The notes beneath the pieces were generated by a model. That model did no database searches. It was given only the letters and a program-made list of their open reading frames with translations, and was not told the origin of the DNA. 64,000 nt of DNA from Myxococcota bacterium (GTDB lineage Bacteria > Myxococcota_A > UBA9160 > UBA4427). Location of the stretch: NCBI GenBank assembly GCA_041389495.1, contig JAWKRT010000001.1:248001-312000 (forward strand), written 5' to 3'. Both the position numbers and the translations under genes were made by a program. This document shows, in pieces, positions 27,345 through 36,442 of the stretch (position 1 is its first letter; the number at the start of each line of letters is the position of its first letter).

Positions 27345-28201
27345 CTTCGGCGGTCGGCCGCGCGATCGTAGGCTTCGAGGATCGCGTCCGCGCGGAGCTG
27401 GAAGGGCACCTTCCAGGCCGGGTGCGTCACCACGTAGAGCTCGCGGTTGCGCACGGCTTCGAGCACGAGCTGCGCGACCTGGTCGGGCCCGATGATCTCC
27501 TGCAGGCTCGCCTCGAACGAGCTCGCATCGACCGCGTCGTCGGGGCCCGCATCGCCCGTCGCATCGGCGGCGACCGCGACCGGCCCACCGAGGGCGGCCG
27601 GCCGGTTGCGCGCCGCCTCGTGGATGCGCGTCTCGACGCCGCCCGGGCACAGCACGGAGACGCCGATCCCGTCCTCTGCGAGCTCGTGCGCCAGCACCTC
27701 CGAGACGCCGACGACGGCGTGCTTGGTCGCGCAGTAGACGCCGAGGTCGGGAACGCCGGTGAGCCCCGCGATCGACGCGGTGTTCACGATGTGCGCCTCG
27801 CCGCCCTGCGCGCGCATGCGCGGCACGAAGACGCGCGCGCCGTTCACGACGCCGAACAGGTTCACGCCGAGCAGCCACTTCCAGTCGTGGTCGGTCGCGT
27901 CGACGAGCGGGCCGGTCGCGAGCACGCCGGCGTTGCTGCAGAGCAGGTGGACGGCGCCGAACTCGCGGTATGCCGCGTCGGCGAGCGCCTCGACGGAGGC
28001 GCGGTCGCTCACGTCGGCGGCGGCGCCGATCGCCGCGCCGCCCGCGGCGACGATCGCCTTCGCGACCCGCTCGGCGCCCGCGGCCTCGATGTCGGCGACG
28101 ACGACCTTCATCCGCTCTCGCGCGCAGGCGCGGGCGAGCGCCTCGCCGATGCCGCTCGCGCCGCCCGTCACCACCGCCACCCGTCCTTCGAGGTTCCGCA
28201 T
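27341..28201 (-). CDS. Short-chain dehydrogenase/reductase
   Basis: This 286-residue classical SDR has the nucleotide motif VVTGGASGIGEALA, Asp after the second strand (VVADIEA, which favours NAD), the NAG motif in CSNAGV, and a catalytic Ser (NTASIAGL) with YCATK. The C-terminal extension after the PGGVET segment is longer than minimal and carries a Pro/Ala-rich insertion. The substrate is unknown, possibly a lipid or hydroxyacyl compound given the divergent acyl-CoA ligase. GGGAGGA lies about 8 nt before ATG 28201. The gene is divergent from the acyl-CoA ligase across 138 bp. Confidence 0.9.
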   Translation of the reverse strand: MRNLEGRVAVVTGGASGIGEALARACARERMKVVVADIEAAGAERVAKAIVAAGGAAIGAAADVSDRASVEALADAAYREFGAVHLLCSNAGVLATGPLVDATDHDWKWLLGVNLFGVVNGARVFVPRMRAQGGEAHIVNTASIAGLTGVPDLGVYCATKHAVVGVSEVLAHELAEDGIGVSVLCPGGVETRIHEAARNRPAALGGPVAVAADATGDAGPDDAVDASSFEASLQEIIGPDQVAQLVLEAVRNRELYVVTHPAWKVPFQLRADAILEAYDRAADRRS

Positions 28202-28339
28202 GCCCTGTCCTCCCGTCTCGCCGCGCGCGGCCCCGCGAAGGCGTGCGCGGCGCGCGAGCTTATCGCGCGCGCCGCGGTGCGGGGGTAGATTCGACGGCCC
28301 CCGCGCGCCCGCCGCGCCGCGCCACCGACGGAGCCGCCC

Positions 28340-29839
28340 ATGCACCTGAACCTCGGAACGATCCTGCAGGCGAGCGAGCACGAGCACCCCGAGCGCGTCG
28401 TGCTGCGGCTCGGCGACTTCACGATGACGTACGCGCAGCTCGCCCGCGCGGCGCGCGGCGTCGCGCGCGGGCTTCGCGAGCGCGGTGTCGAGCCGGGCGA
28501 CACCGTCGCCGTCCTGATCCCGAACGTTCCCGAGTTCGTGATCGCCTACTACGGGATCCTGTACGCCGGCGCGACGGTGGTCCCGATCAACGTGCTCGCC
28601 GCCGCACCCGAGGTCGCGTACTTCCTGCGCGACGCGAGCGCGAAGCTGCTCGTCGCGCATCCGCTCTTCGCGGCGGTCGGGCAGGCCGGCGCCGCCGAGG
28701 CGGGCGTCGAGTGCCTCGTCTCGAGCGGCGAGGGCGACACGCTCGTCGGGCTCGCGCACGGCCCCGAGTGCGACGACGTCGCGCTCACCGAGTCCACGGC
28801 GACGGCGGTCATCCTCTACACGTCGGGGACGACCGGGAAGCCCAAGGGCGCGGAGCTCACGCACTCGAACCTGTTCCTCAACTGCGCGTTCGTCGCGCCG
28901 CGCCTGTTCCCGATGCAGCGCGGCGAGATGAACGCGCTCGCGACGCTCCCGCTGTTCCACTCCTTCGGGCAGCAGTGCATCATGAACGCGTCGATCGCGA
29001 TGGGTGGCTCGTTCAGTCTGCTCCCCCGCTTCGAGCCCGGCGCCGCATTCGAGATCATCGAGCGCGATCGCATCAACGTCTTCGCGGGCGTTCCCACCAT
29101 GTACTTCGGGTTGCTCCACCACGAGGGCGGCGAGCGCTTCGACGTCTCGTCGCTGCGCTTCTGCCTGACGGGCGGCGCGCCCATGCCGGTCGAGGTGCTG
29201 CACGAGTTCGAGAAGCGCTTCGGCATCCCCGTCCAGGAAGGGTTCGGCCTGTCGGAGACATCGCCGGTCGCGTCGTTCAACGTCGTCGACAAGCCGCGCA
29301 AGCCGGGCTCGATCGGCTACCCCGTCTGGGGCGTCGAGATGTGCATCATGGACGACGAGGGGCGGCAGCTCCCCGACGGCGAGCGCGGCGAGATCTGCAT
29401 CCGCGGACACAACGTGATGAAGGGCTACCTCGGCCGGCCCGAGGCGACGGCCGAGAGCATCCGCGACGGCTGGTTCCACTCGGGCGACATCGGCTATCGC
29501 GACGAGGACGGTTGTTATTTCATCGTCGACCGCAAGAAGGACATGATCCTGCGCGGCGGCTTCAACGTGTATCCGCGCGAGGTGGAGGAGGTGCTCTACG
29601 CGCATCCCGCCGTCGCGGAGGCCGCCGTGATCGGCGTTCCCCACCCGACGCACGGCGAGGAGGTGAAGGCGTTCGTGGCCTTCGCGCCCGGGCAGAGCGC
29701 GAGCGAGGACGAGATCGTCGCGTGGTGCAAGGAGCGGCTCGCCGCGTACAAGTACCCGCGCATCGTGCGCGTGATCGCCGAGATCCCGAAGGGGCCGTCG
29801 GGCAAGCTGCTCAAGCGCGAGCTGCGCGACCTCGACTGA
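28340..29839 (+). CDS. Acyl-CoA synthetase (AMP-forming, long-chain type)
   Basis: This 499-residue ANL-superfamily ligase activates a carboxylic acid as acyl-AMP and then acyl-CoA. The P-loop YTSGTTGKPKG is at about 160-170. GFGLSETSP and GWFHSGDIGYRDEDGC follow, then the hinge DRKKDMILRGGFNVYPREVE and the C-terminal catalytic lysine in GPSGKLLKREL. The compact length fits the FadD-like or fatty-acid CoA ligase group; chain-length preference cannot be read. A TAGATT box lies at 28286-28291 and GGAG about 7 nt before the ATG. The divergent SDR suggests a shared lipid or aromatic-acid pathway. Confidence 0.93.
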   Translation: MHLNLGTILQASEHEHPERVVLRLGDFTMTYAQLARAARGVARGLRERGVEPGDTVAVLIPNVPEFVIAYYGILYAGATVVPINVLAAAPEVAYFLRDASAKLLVAHPLFAAVGQAGAAEAGVECLVSSGEGDTLVGLAHGPECDDVALTESTATAVILYTSGTTGKPKGAELTHSNLFLNCAFVAPRLFPMQRGEMNALATLPLFHSFGQQCIMNASIAMGGSFSLLPRFEPGAAFEIIERDRINVFAGVPTMYFGLLHHEGGERFDVSSLRFCLTGGAPMPVEVLHEFEKRFGIPVQEGFGLSETSPVASFNVVDKPRKPGSIGYPVWGVEMCIMDDEGRQLPDGERGEICIRGHNVMKGYLGRPEATAESIRDGWFHSGDIGYRDEDGCYFIVDRKKDMILRGGFNVYPREVEEVLYAHPAVAEAAVIGVPHPTHGEEVKAFVAFAPGQSASEDEIVAWCKERLAAYKYPRIVRVIAEIPKGPSGKLLKRELRDLD

Positions 29840-29881
29840 CGCGCCCCGCGCGGCCGCGCGCCGCGCGCTCCTCTCGTCGAC

Positions 29882-29902
29882 GCGTGACCGAATCCGTCAC
29901 GC
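29882..29902. repeat. 7-bp inverted repeat GCGTGAC-N7-GTCACGC
   Basis: A perfect 7-bp inverted repeat with a 7-nt centre lies 42 nt after the acyl-CoA ligase stop. It is followed by a pyrimidine-rich tract (CTTTCCTTCCCTT) but no clean T-run. It could be a weak terminator of the ligase gene or a dimer operator for the downstream zinc-ribbon/ArsA genes. Confidence 0.4.
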
Positions 29903-29988
29903 CCCCGCGCTTTCCTTCCCTTCGTCGCGTCGCCCGCGCAGGTCGGCGGCGGCCGCGGCGGCCGCCGCCGTGGACGCGGCCGCGGACG

Positions 29989-30051
29989 AGTCGGGCGGGT
30001 CGGGAGAGTCGGGCGGGTCGGACGGGTCGGGCGAGTCGGACGGGTCGGGAG
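29989..30051 (+). repeat. 9-bp tandem repeat (7 units)
   Basis: Seven 9-bp units of the form (A/G)GTCGG(G/A)(C/A)G are arranged head to tail just before the small zinc-ribbon gene. Translated in the plus frame they give Gly/Ser/Asp/Glu triplets, on the other strand Pro/Asp/Ser triplets. If the small gene started upstream at 29970 the repeat would be a flexible linker; with the start at 30060 it is non-coding. Confidence 0.8.
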
Positions 30052-30059
30052 GTCGGCAC

Positions 30060-30311
30060 ATGGCTACGTGGATCGCTGCGAACGAAGGCGCCGTGGTGCG
30101 CGCCGTGCAAGCGCGCGCCGGGTCGCGGGCATGTCGGGTGTGCGGCTGCGCGAGCGTCTCGCTCGACGAGGTGGTGTGCGACGGCCCGCTCGTGCTGGGC
30201 GAGTGCGCGCACTGCGGGCACCGCTTCACGGAGCGCCCCGCGCCGCGCTCCGCACCGGCGCGCGTGCGTCGGGTACGCACGCGTCGTCGGGAGCCGGCGA
30301 GGGCCGCGTGA
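30060..30311 (+). CDS. Small zinc-ribbon protein
   Basis: This 83-residue protein has a zinc-ribbon signature: ACRVCGCASVS about 20 residues before GECAHCGHRF. The C-terminal tail is basic (RVRRVRTRRREPARAA). ATG 30060 is preferred; an in-frame start at 29970 would add 30 residues made of the 9-bp repeat. The first ArsA-like gene starts 12 nt downstream, so it may be the first member of that operon. The function is unknown; nucleic-acid or protein binding is the usual role of such ribbons. Confidence 0.55.
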   Translation: MATWIAANEGAVVRAVQARAGSRACRVCGCASVSLDEVVCDGPLVLGECAHCGHRFTERPAPRSAPARVRRVRTRRREPARAA

Positions 30312-30323
30312 TACCGTCGCCGT

Positions 30324-31565
30324 GTGAGACTCGTGCTCTACACGGGCAAGGGCGGCGTCGGCAAGACGACGACCGCGGCCGCGACGGCCGTGTGCGCGGC
30401 CCGCCGCGGGCTTCGCACGCTCGTCGTGTCCGTCGACCCCGCGCACAGCCTCGGCGACGTGCTGGGCGCGCGGCTCGGCGCCGCTCCTTCGCCCGTCGAG
30501 GCGCGGCTCCTCGCGTCGGAGATCGACGCGCGGCGCGAGCTCGACGCGCACTGGAGCTCCGTGCGCGACGGCATCGCCGCCCTGCTGCGAGGCCGCGTCG
30601 CCGACGAGCGGGTCGTCGAGGATCTCGCGATCCTCCCCGGCGCCGAGGAGCTCGCGACGCTGATCGCCGTCGAGAGGCTCGCGTCCCGCGAGGACTTCGA
30701 CCTCGTGGTCGTCGACTGTGCGCCCGCCGGCGCTGCGCTCCGCCTCGTGACGCTTCCCGACGTCGCACACGGCGCCGTCCGGCTCGCGCTGCGGCTCGTG
30801 CGCGCGGTCGCGGCGACGCGCGGCGCGCTCGGGAGCGCCCGCGCGCAGGAAGCGCGCGTGACGGCGACGGTGGCGCGCGACCTCGAGCAGGCCTTCTACG
30901 TGCGGCTCCGCGCCCTTCGCCGCCTGCTGACGTCCGACGCGACGAGCGTGCGGCTCGTGACGACGCCCGAGCGGATTCCGATCGAGGAGGCGCGCCGCGC
31001 GCGCACCGAGCTGTCGCTCTTCGGGCTCGCCTGCGATGCCATCGTCCTGAACCGGGTCGCGCCGGACGCGCTCGCCGGGGAAGGCTGCTTCCGCGAGAGG
31101 CTGCGCGCGCAGGCCGAGCACCGCCGCGAGCTCGGCCTGCAGTTCGCACCGCTCGCGGTGCTCGAGGCTCCGCTCGCGGTCGAGGAGCTGGTCGGCCCGG
31201 ACGCGCTCGCCGCGCACGCCGAGGCGCTCTTCGCGTCGGCCTGCCCGAGCGCGCGGCTCGCGAGCGCACCGGCCCTGCGCTTCGAGTCGCCGCGGCGCCG
31301 CGGCGCGCGCGGACCGCGACGCGGAGCCGTGTGCCTCCCGCTCCCGGGTGCGCGCGTCGAGACGCTCGAGGTGGCGAAGGTCGGCGGCGACCTCGTCGTC
31401 CGCGCGGGGGACGCGCGCCGCGCGATCGCCCTCCCGCGCGCGCTCGCATCACTCGTCGTGGCGCGCGCGTCGCTCGCGCGCGGCGAGCTGCGCGTCGAGC
31501 TCGAGGAGCCGTCGCGCGTCGAGGTCGATGCGCGCGCGGATGCGTTCCGCGCCGTCGTGCCCTGA
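30324..31565 (+). CDS. ArsA/Get3-family ATPase, first copy
   Basis: This 413-residue SIMIBI-class ATPase has the deviant Walker A LVLYTGKGGVGKTTTAAAT, switch I in VDPAHSLGDVLG, Walker B DLVVVDCAPAGA, and ...ERIPIEEARRARTEL. That is the family pattern of ArsA and Get3/TRC40. Bacterial members without arsB nearby are thought to handle tail-anchored proteins or other cargo rather than arsenite; no arsenic genes are seen. The C-terminal 110 residues form an extra small domain (VETLEVAKVGGDLVVRAG). The GTG start follows a TACCGT box by 6 nt. The second copy starts on the stop codon (TGATG). Confidence 0.85.
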   Translation: MRLVLYTGKGGVGKTTTAAATAVCAARRGLRTLVVSVDPAHSLGDVLGARLGAAPSPVEARLLASEIDARRELDAHWSSVRDGIAALLRGRVADERVVEDLAILPGAEELATLIAVERLASREDFDLVVVDCAPAGAALRLVTLPDVAHGAVRLALRLVRAVAATRGALGSARAQEARVTATVARDLEQAFYVRLRALRRLLTSDATSVRLVTTPERIPIEEARRARTELSLFGLACDAIVLNRVAPDALAGEGCFRERLRAQAEHRRELGLQFAPLAVLEAPLAVEELVGPDALAAHAEALFASACPSARLASAPALRFESPRRRGARGPRRGAVCLPLPGARVETLEVAKVGGDLVVRAGDARRAIALPRALASLVVARASLARGELRVELEEPSRVEVDARADAFRAVVP

Positions 31566-32746
31566 TGCGCATCCTGCTCCACACCGGGAAGGGCGGCGTC
31601 GGCAAGACGACACTCGCGGCCGCGACCGCGCTCGCGGCCGCGCGCCGCGGGCACCGCGTGTTCCTCCTCTCGACCGACGCTGCGCACGGGCTCGGCGAGG
31701 TGCTCGGCGTGCGCGTGGGCGGCGAGCCCGTGCGCGTCGCCGCAGGCGTCGTCGCGCAGGCGTCGACGGCGCTCGACGCGATCGACAGCGGCTGGCCGCA
31801 GGTGCGCGCCTGGCTGCGCGAGCTGTTGCGCGGCGATGCCGACGAGGTCGTCGTCGAGGAGCTGCTCGCGGTTCCGGGGATCGAGGAGCTCGTCTCGCTG
31901 CGCGCCCTGCGCGCAGTCGAGGCGTCGGGCGACTACGACCTGTGCGTCGTCGACTGCGCACCGACGGGCGGCGCGCTGCAGTGGCTGCGGTTCCCCGACG
32001 CGCTGCGCGCCTTCATGCGGCACTTCTTCGAGCTCGAGCGCGCGGGCGCGCGCTGGCTTCGGCCGATCGCGCGGAGCGTCGGTGCCGGGCGGCTGGTTCC
32101 GAGCGAGGCGCTCTTCGAAGCCGTCGAGGCGCTGCAGGCCGGCGTCGACGACGTGCACCGCATGCTCGTCGACCCCGCGCGGACGACGGCGCGCATCGTC
32201 GTCGAGCCCGAGCGCGTCGTCGTCGACGAGGCACTGCGCGCGTTCGCCTACCTGTCGCTCCACGGCGTGGCGACCGACGCCGTGATCGCGAATCGCCGGC
32301 TGCCCGCGCTCGGCGACTCGCCCGCGGCGCGGCTCCTCGCCGGGCGCGCTGCGCGCGAGCGCGAGCAGCTCGAGCGCATCGCGCACTCGTTCCCGCTTCC
32401 CCTCCTGAGTGCGCCGCTGTGCGAGCGCGAGCCGATCGGGACGGCGGCGCTCGCGCGGCTCGGCGAGGCGGTGTTCGGCGAGCGCGACCCGGCTGCGCGG
32501 CTCGCCGCGTCGCGACCGCTCGAGGTCGTCGAGCGCGGCGCTGGCGCCGTCGTGTCGATCGCCGTCGGCGCCGTCGCTCGCGACGACGTCGAGGTGGACG
32601 CCCTCGTGGGCGGCGGCGCACCGCACCTGCTCGTCCGCGTGCGCGACGCGCGTCGACGCATCGCGCTCCCGGCCGGCCTCGCCGGCTGCACTGTCGAGCG
32701 CGCGCGGCTCGCGCGCGGGCGGCTCGAGATCGAGCTCGCGCGGTGA
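31565..32746 (+). CDS. ArsA/Get3-family ATPase, second copy
   Basis: This 393-residue paralogue of the preceding protein has GKGGVGKTTLAAAT, STDAAHGLGEVLGV (where the first copy reads DPAHS), LCVVDCAPTGGALQWL, and a matching small C-terminal beta domain (HLLVRVRDARRRIALPAG). Tandem ArsA-like genes can form a pseudo-heterodimer, like the two halves of ArsA. The Ala-for-Pro and Gly-for-Ser changes in switch I may make the two subunits unequal. The ATG shares its A with the previous stop, and the TGA overlaps the next GTG, so the three genes are tightly coupled. Confidence 0.85.
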   Translation: MRILLHTGKGGVGKTTLAAATALAAARRGHRVFLLSTDAAHGLGEVLGVRVGGEPVRVAAGVVAQASTALDAIDSGWPQVRAWLRELLRGDADEVVVEELLAVPGIEELVSLRALRAVEASGDYDLCVVDCAPTGGALQWLRFPDALRAFMRHFFELERAGARWLRPIARSVGAGRLVPSEALFEAVEALQAGVDDVHRMLVDPARTTARIVVEPERVVVDEALRAFAYLSLHGVATDAVIANRRLPALGDSPAARLLAGRAAREREQLERIAHSFPLPLLSAPLCEREPIGTAALARLGEAVFGERDPAARLAASRPLEVVERGAGAVVSIAVGAVARDDVEVDALVGGGAPHLLVRVRDARRRIALPAGLAGCTVERARLARGRLEIELAR

Positions 32747-33621
32747 GCGCGCGCGGCGCACCGCGGTCGACGCCGGCGCGCATCGTGTCGCTCGTGCCGA
32801 GCCTCACCGAGGCGTGCTTCGCGCTCGGCCTCGGCGACCGCGTCGTCGGCGTCACCGACTACTGCGTCCACCCGCGCGACGCGGTCGCGCGCATCGCCCG
32901 GGTCGGCGGCACGAAGGACGCGGACGTCGAGGCGATCGCCGCGCTCGCGCCCGACCTCGTGATCGCGAACCGCGAGGAGAACACGCGGCGCGTCGTCGAG
33001 GGGCTCGAGGCGCGCGGGCTGCGCGTCTGGCTCACGTATCCGACGACGGTGGAGACGGGCGCGGAGGTCGTGCGCGCGCTCGCGCGCGTCTCGCCGGAGC
33101 GCGCGCGCGCGGAGGCCGTGGTCGCCGAGCTCGACGCCGCGCTCGCGACGATCGCGCCGTCCGGGAGCGAGGGGCGCGCAGGCGGGGACGCGGCGATCGG
33201 CGGCCCGTCGCGCATGGAGCGGGTGCCGCCGGAGGAGCGCCCGCGCGTCTTCTGTCCGATCTGGCGCGACCCCTGGATGGCGGTCGGCGCCGGCACCTAC
33301 GCGAACGACCTGCTCGAGCGGTGCGGCGCCCACAACCCGTTCGCGCGCGCGAGCGCGGCGGCCGGCGCGCGCGGGGGCGACCGTCGCTACCCGATCGTCG
33401 CGCTCGAGGAGGTCGTGGCCGCGAAGCCCGACGTGGTGCTGCTGCCGGACGAGCCCTACCCGTTCGGGCCCGACGACGCGGCGGAGATCGCGGCGCTCGA
33501 CGTCCCGGCGGCCCGTTCCGGGCGGATCCACTCGATCGACGGTACCTGGGTGTCGTGGTACGGTCCGCGCATCGCGACGGCCGTGAGGGAGCTCCGGCGG
33601 CGGATCGCGATCCCCCGCTAG
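32743..33621 (+). CDS. BtuF-like helical-backbone metal receptor protein
   Basis: This 292-residue protein has the fold text of the periplasmic B12/haem/iron-siderophore binders: IVSLVPSLTEACFALGLGDRVVGVTDYC, VGGTKDADVEAIAALAPDLVIAN, and IDGTWVSWYGPRI near the end. It has no signal peptide or lipobox, which is unusual, and no BtuC/BtuD transporter genes are adjacent. It may therefore act in the cytoplasm or bind a corrinoid or other ligand for the coupled ArsA-like ATPases; that link is inferred. The GTG at 32743 overlaps the preceding stop (GTGA). Confidence 0.8.
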   Translation: MSARGAPRSTPARIVSLVPSLTEACFALGLGDRVVGVTDYCVHPRDAVARIARVGGTKDADVEAIAALAPDLVIANREENTRRVVEGLEARGLRVWLTYPTTVETGAEVVRALARVSPERARAEAVVAELDAALATIAPSGSEGRAGGDAAIGGPSRMERVPPEERPRVFCPIWRDPWMAVGAGTYANDLLERCGAHNPFARASAAAGARGGDRRYPIVALEEVVAAKPDVVLLPDEPYPFGPDDAAEIAALDVPAARSGRIHSIDGTWVSWYGPRIATAVRELRRRIAIPR

Positions 33622-33846
33622 TTTTGCGGCCGCCGGGCCGACGATGGTCGACTTTCCGCCCCCCGGTGCTCGGATCGGTGCACGGCGAGTGCGTTCTCGG
33701 GTAAAGCCCCGCGGCCCGTGCCCGATAACGCACGCGCAGGTGCTGCGCAGGAGCAGTGCGTCGCGCCGGTGCGAGGCGGTGTCCCTGGAGGGTCCGGGAC
33801 CGCGTGGTCGCGCTCCCGAGATCCGTCTCTCGAGGTGGTCGAACGA

Positions 33847-35451
33847 ATGACGAGTCCGATCCGACTCCCGGACCGAGGGGAGCGCAGGCGTCGCGGTCGA
33901 CGCGCCGCGCGCTCTCTCCTCGGGGCGGTGGCGCTCGTTGCGCTGCTCGCTCCGCCGGCCCTGGCGACGCGCGTGACCGACGTGCGCGTCGGTCGCCACC
34001 CGACGTTCACCCGCATCGTCTTCGAGCTCGACGGCCCGACGGGCTACAAGCTCGACCGCACCGACTCCGGCGGCGCGGCCGAGCTCGTCGTGACGCTCAA
34101 CGCCTCCGGCAAGGACCAGAAGCTCGCGCTGCCGAAGTCGCTCGTCGACCGCGTCGACGTGCGCTCCGAGGGCCGCTCGACGGTCGCGCGCATCCGGCTC
34201 GCGCGCAGCGGCCTGGGCCTCAAGGAGCTGATGCTCAACTCGCCGTCGCGCATCGTCCTCGACGTGCTCGAGGACGCGCCGGCGCCGGCGGTCGCGAAGA
34301 GCGCGCCGAAGCCGTCGCCGACCAAGACCGCGGCGGCGCCGAAGCCCGCGCCCGTCGCGAAGGCGGAGAAGACCGAGAAGATCACCGCGCCCGCGGCGGT
34401 GGCGAAGCCCGCGCCGGCACCGCGCGTGGCTCCCGAGCCCGCCCCGGCGCCGACGGCCGCACGCGCCATTCCGGCCGCTTCGTCGCCGGCGAGCCCGTCG
34501 CCCGCCGGCGGCGCGCGAGCGGTGCCCGAGGATGCCGCGGGCGAGCCCATCGAGTTCGAGACGGCGGAGGAGCCCGTCGCTCCGCGCGCAGGGGCCATTC
34601 CCGCGGCGGCCGACGCGTCCCCGCCCCCGGCCGCTGGCGACGAGCCCGTGCGCATCGCCATGGCGACGCCCGACGCACCGACGCCCGCCCAGGCGGCGTC
34701 GGCGCCGCGCACGTCGCTGCCGCCCGCGACCACGCGCTCGGCGGCGCCCGTCCCCGGGCCGGACGACTCGTCGTTCCTCGGAACCGGGGCGATCGCACTC
34801 GCCGGCGTCGCCCTGCTCGTCGCCGGCGGCGCCGTGATCGCGCTCCGCCGCCGCCGCGCGGGCGAGCTCGACGACGGCGACGACGACGGCGAGATCGGCG
34901 ACGAGTTCGGCGACGACAACCCGTTCGCCGGGCTCGAGAGCGCGGCCCCGACCGAGGAGGCCGGCGAGCCGGCGACGCTCGGCGGCGCGGTCGACGACGA
35001 CAGCCAGACCGACCTGTTCGCGGGCACGCCCACGGCCGCCGAGCAGGACGACGACGACGCACCGGCGCCCCGGACGGGCGCCGCACACGCAGCCAAGCCG
35101 CCGCACAAGGCGAGTGGCGGGGAAGGATCGAACATGAGCATGGACGGCACGCTGGACTTCGGAGCGGACCCGAACGCGGCGACGGCGATCCCGTCGATGG
35201 GCGGCGTCGACACCGACGCGATCATGCGCCTGATCCGCAACCTCGAGTCGCGCGTGAGCGACCTCGAGACGCGGCTCGAGGAGGCGGTCGACGCGAAGGA
35301 GCGGCTCGAGCGCCAGGTCGCCGCGCAGACCGAGGAGCTGCGCGTGCAGCGGGCCGCGATCGCGCGCACGCAGCGCGCGGTGCGCAACCTGAGCCAGCCG
35401 GTCGAGGACACGCCGACCGAGCCCGCGCTGCGCGAGCCGACGCCGGAGTAG
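33847..35451 (+). CDS. AMIN-domain single-pass membrane protein
   Basis: This 534-residue protein has, in order: a signal peptide (LLGAVALVALLAPPALA), an AMIN domain (about 38-145: RVTDVRVGRHPTFTRIVFEL), a long Ala/Pro-rich spacer, a transmembrane helix near residue 315-335 followed by RRRRAGE, an acidic segment, and a coiled coil near 455-520 (RNLESRVSDLETRLEEAVD). AMIN domains bind peptidoglycan or target proteins such as AmiC and PilQ to the envelope. The layout suggests a protein that senses or anchors to cell wall outside and connects to a coiled coil inside. ATG 33847 best places the signal peptide. 225 bp of non-coding DNA precede it. Confidence 0.78.
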   Translation: MTSPIRLPDRGERRRRGRRAARSLLGAVALVALLAPPALATRVTDVRVGRHPTFTRIVFELDGPTGYKLDRTDSGGAAELVVTLNASGKDQKLALPKSLVDRVDVRSEGRSTVARIRLARSGLGLKELMLNSPSRIVLDVLEDAPAPAVAKSAPKPSPTKTAAAPKPAPVAKAEKTEKITAPAAVAKPAPAPRVAPEPAPAPTAARAIPAASSPASPSPAGGARAVPEDAAGEPIEFETAEEPVAPRAGAIPAAADASPPPAAGDEPVRIAMATPDAPTPAQAASAPRTSLPPATTRSAAPVPGPDDSSFLGTGAIALAGVALLVAGGAVIALRRRRAGELDDGDDDGEIGDEFGDDNPFAGLESAAPTEEAGEPATLGGAVDDDSQTDLFAGTPTAAEQDDDDAPAPRTGAAHAAKPPHKASGGEGSNMSMDGTLDFGADPNAATAIPSMGGVDTDAIMRLIRNLESRVSDLETRLEEAVDAKERLERQVAAQTEELRVQRAAIARTQRAVRNLSQPVEDTPTEPALREPTPE

Positions 35452-35496
35452 GGGCTGCGGGCGGCGACGCGCGTCGGGCCGCGGCCGGACGCGATC

Positions 35497-36333
35497 TCAG
35501 GCGCGGGCGCGCAGGAGCTCGATCGCTCCGAGCGCGCCCGCGTACGCCGCATCCTCGAGCACGTGGGTCGCGCAGCCGAACGCGCCCACCAACCGCGTCA
35601 ACGTCTCGACGAGCGCCGCGTTGCCGGGCACCGTCGAGCCTCCGACCGCGACGTCGCGCACGCCGAGCGCCTGCGCGAGCCCGCCGCAGAGAAGTCCCAC
35701 GTTCTCGCTGACCAGGTGCACGACGCCCGCCGCCAGGTCTTCGCGCGACACGGCGTGCGCGCCGTCGCGCGCGAGCCGGCCGAAGCTCGCGACCGTCGCC
35801 CAGTCCGGGAGCGCGATCGCGCCGGGGGCGTAGATGTCCGAGAGCACGAGGTCGACCTCGTGGCGATCGCCGCGCGCCGCGAGCGCCGCGATCTCACCGA
35901 ACGTCGAGACGCCGAGCAGCGCGCGACCGAGCCCGAGCAGCGTGCCGCCGCCGAGCGCCGTTCCCCCGACGCGCCGCACCGACGCGGGCTCGACGAGCAC
36001 GACCGAGGTGCCGGTGCCGAGCGACACCATCAGGAACCGCTCCGGCGCGTCGGCGACGCCGCGCGCGAGCAGGTGCCGGGCTCCCGCGCCCCAGGCGGCG
36101 AACTCGTCGAAGATCCCGGTCGGGAGCGCGAGCCGCGCCGCGAGCCAGCTCGCGCCGCACCCCGTCAGCGCCACGCGCTCGGGAGAGAGCGCCTCGACCC
36201 GGCGCGCGACGGCCTCGAGGTCGATCGACGATCCGCTCTCGAGCCGGACGCCCGTGGGCTCGCCCGCGAGCGCGACCTTCGCGAGCGACGCGCCCGCATC
36301 GACCGCCGCGATCCGCTCGTTCGTCCTCGGCAT
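35497..36333 (-). CDS. coaW: Type II (Fumble-like) pantothenate kinase
   Basis: This 278-residue kinase phosphorylates pantothenate, the first step of CoA synthesis. It has the ASKHA-type N-terminus (IAAVDAGASLAKVAL), ALTGCGASWLA, the type II signature MVSLGTGTSVVLVE...VGGTALGGGTLLGLG, and VAVGGSTVPGN. That pattern is known from eukaryotic PanK and staphylococcal CoaW and differs from CoaA and CoaX. Its presence in a Gram-negative-type genome is less common. The gene is on the minus strand between the AMIN gene and gspA and convergent with the former. Confidence 0.85.
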   Translation of the reverse strand: MPRTNERIAAVDAGASLAKVALAGEPTGVRLESGSSIDLEAVARRVEALSPERVALTGCGASWLAARLALPTGIFDEFAAWGAGARHLLARGVADAPERFLMVSLGTGTSVVLVEPASVRRVGGTALGGGTLLGLGRALLGVSTFGEIAALAARGDRHEVDLVLSDIYAPGAIALPDWATVASFGRLARDGAHAVSREDLAAGVVHLVSENVGLLCGGLAQALGVRDVAVGGSTVPGNAALVETLTRLVGAFGCATHVLEDAAYAGALGAIELLRARA

Positions 36334-36442
36334 GCCGCGCCGCCTTCGCCGGAGCGCGGCGGCGGCCGCCAGCGCGCCGCGGACGCCCGCGATCCCGTAG
36401 CTGAATCAATGGGTTACCCTGACCCGCCGGACCCGAACCGCC

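Noticed and set aside
29989..30051. CRISPR-like array
   Set aside because: The 9-bp units are contiguous and imperfect, with no spacers and no cas genes in the window.
30324..32746. Arsenite-resistance operon
   Set aside because: Two ArsA-like ATPases are present but no arsB, arsC, arsD or arsR lies next to them.
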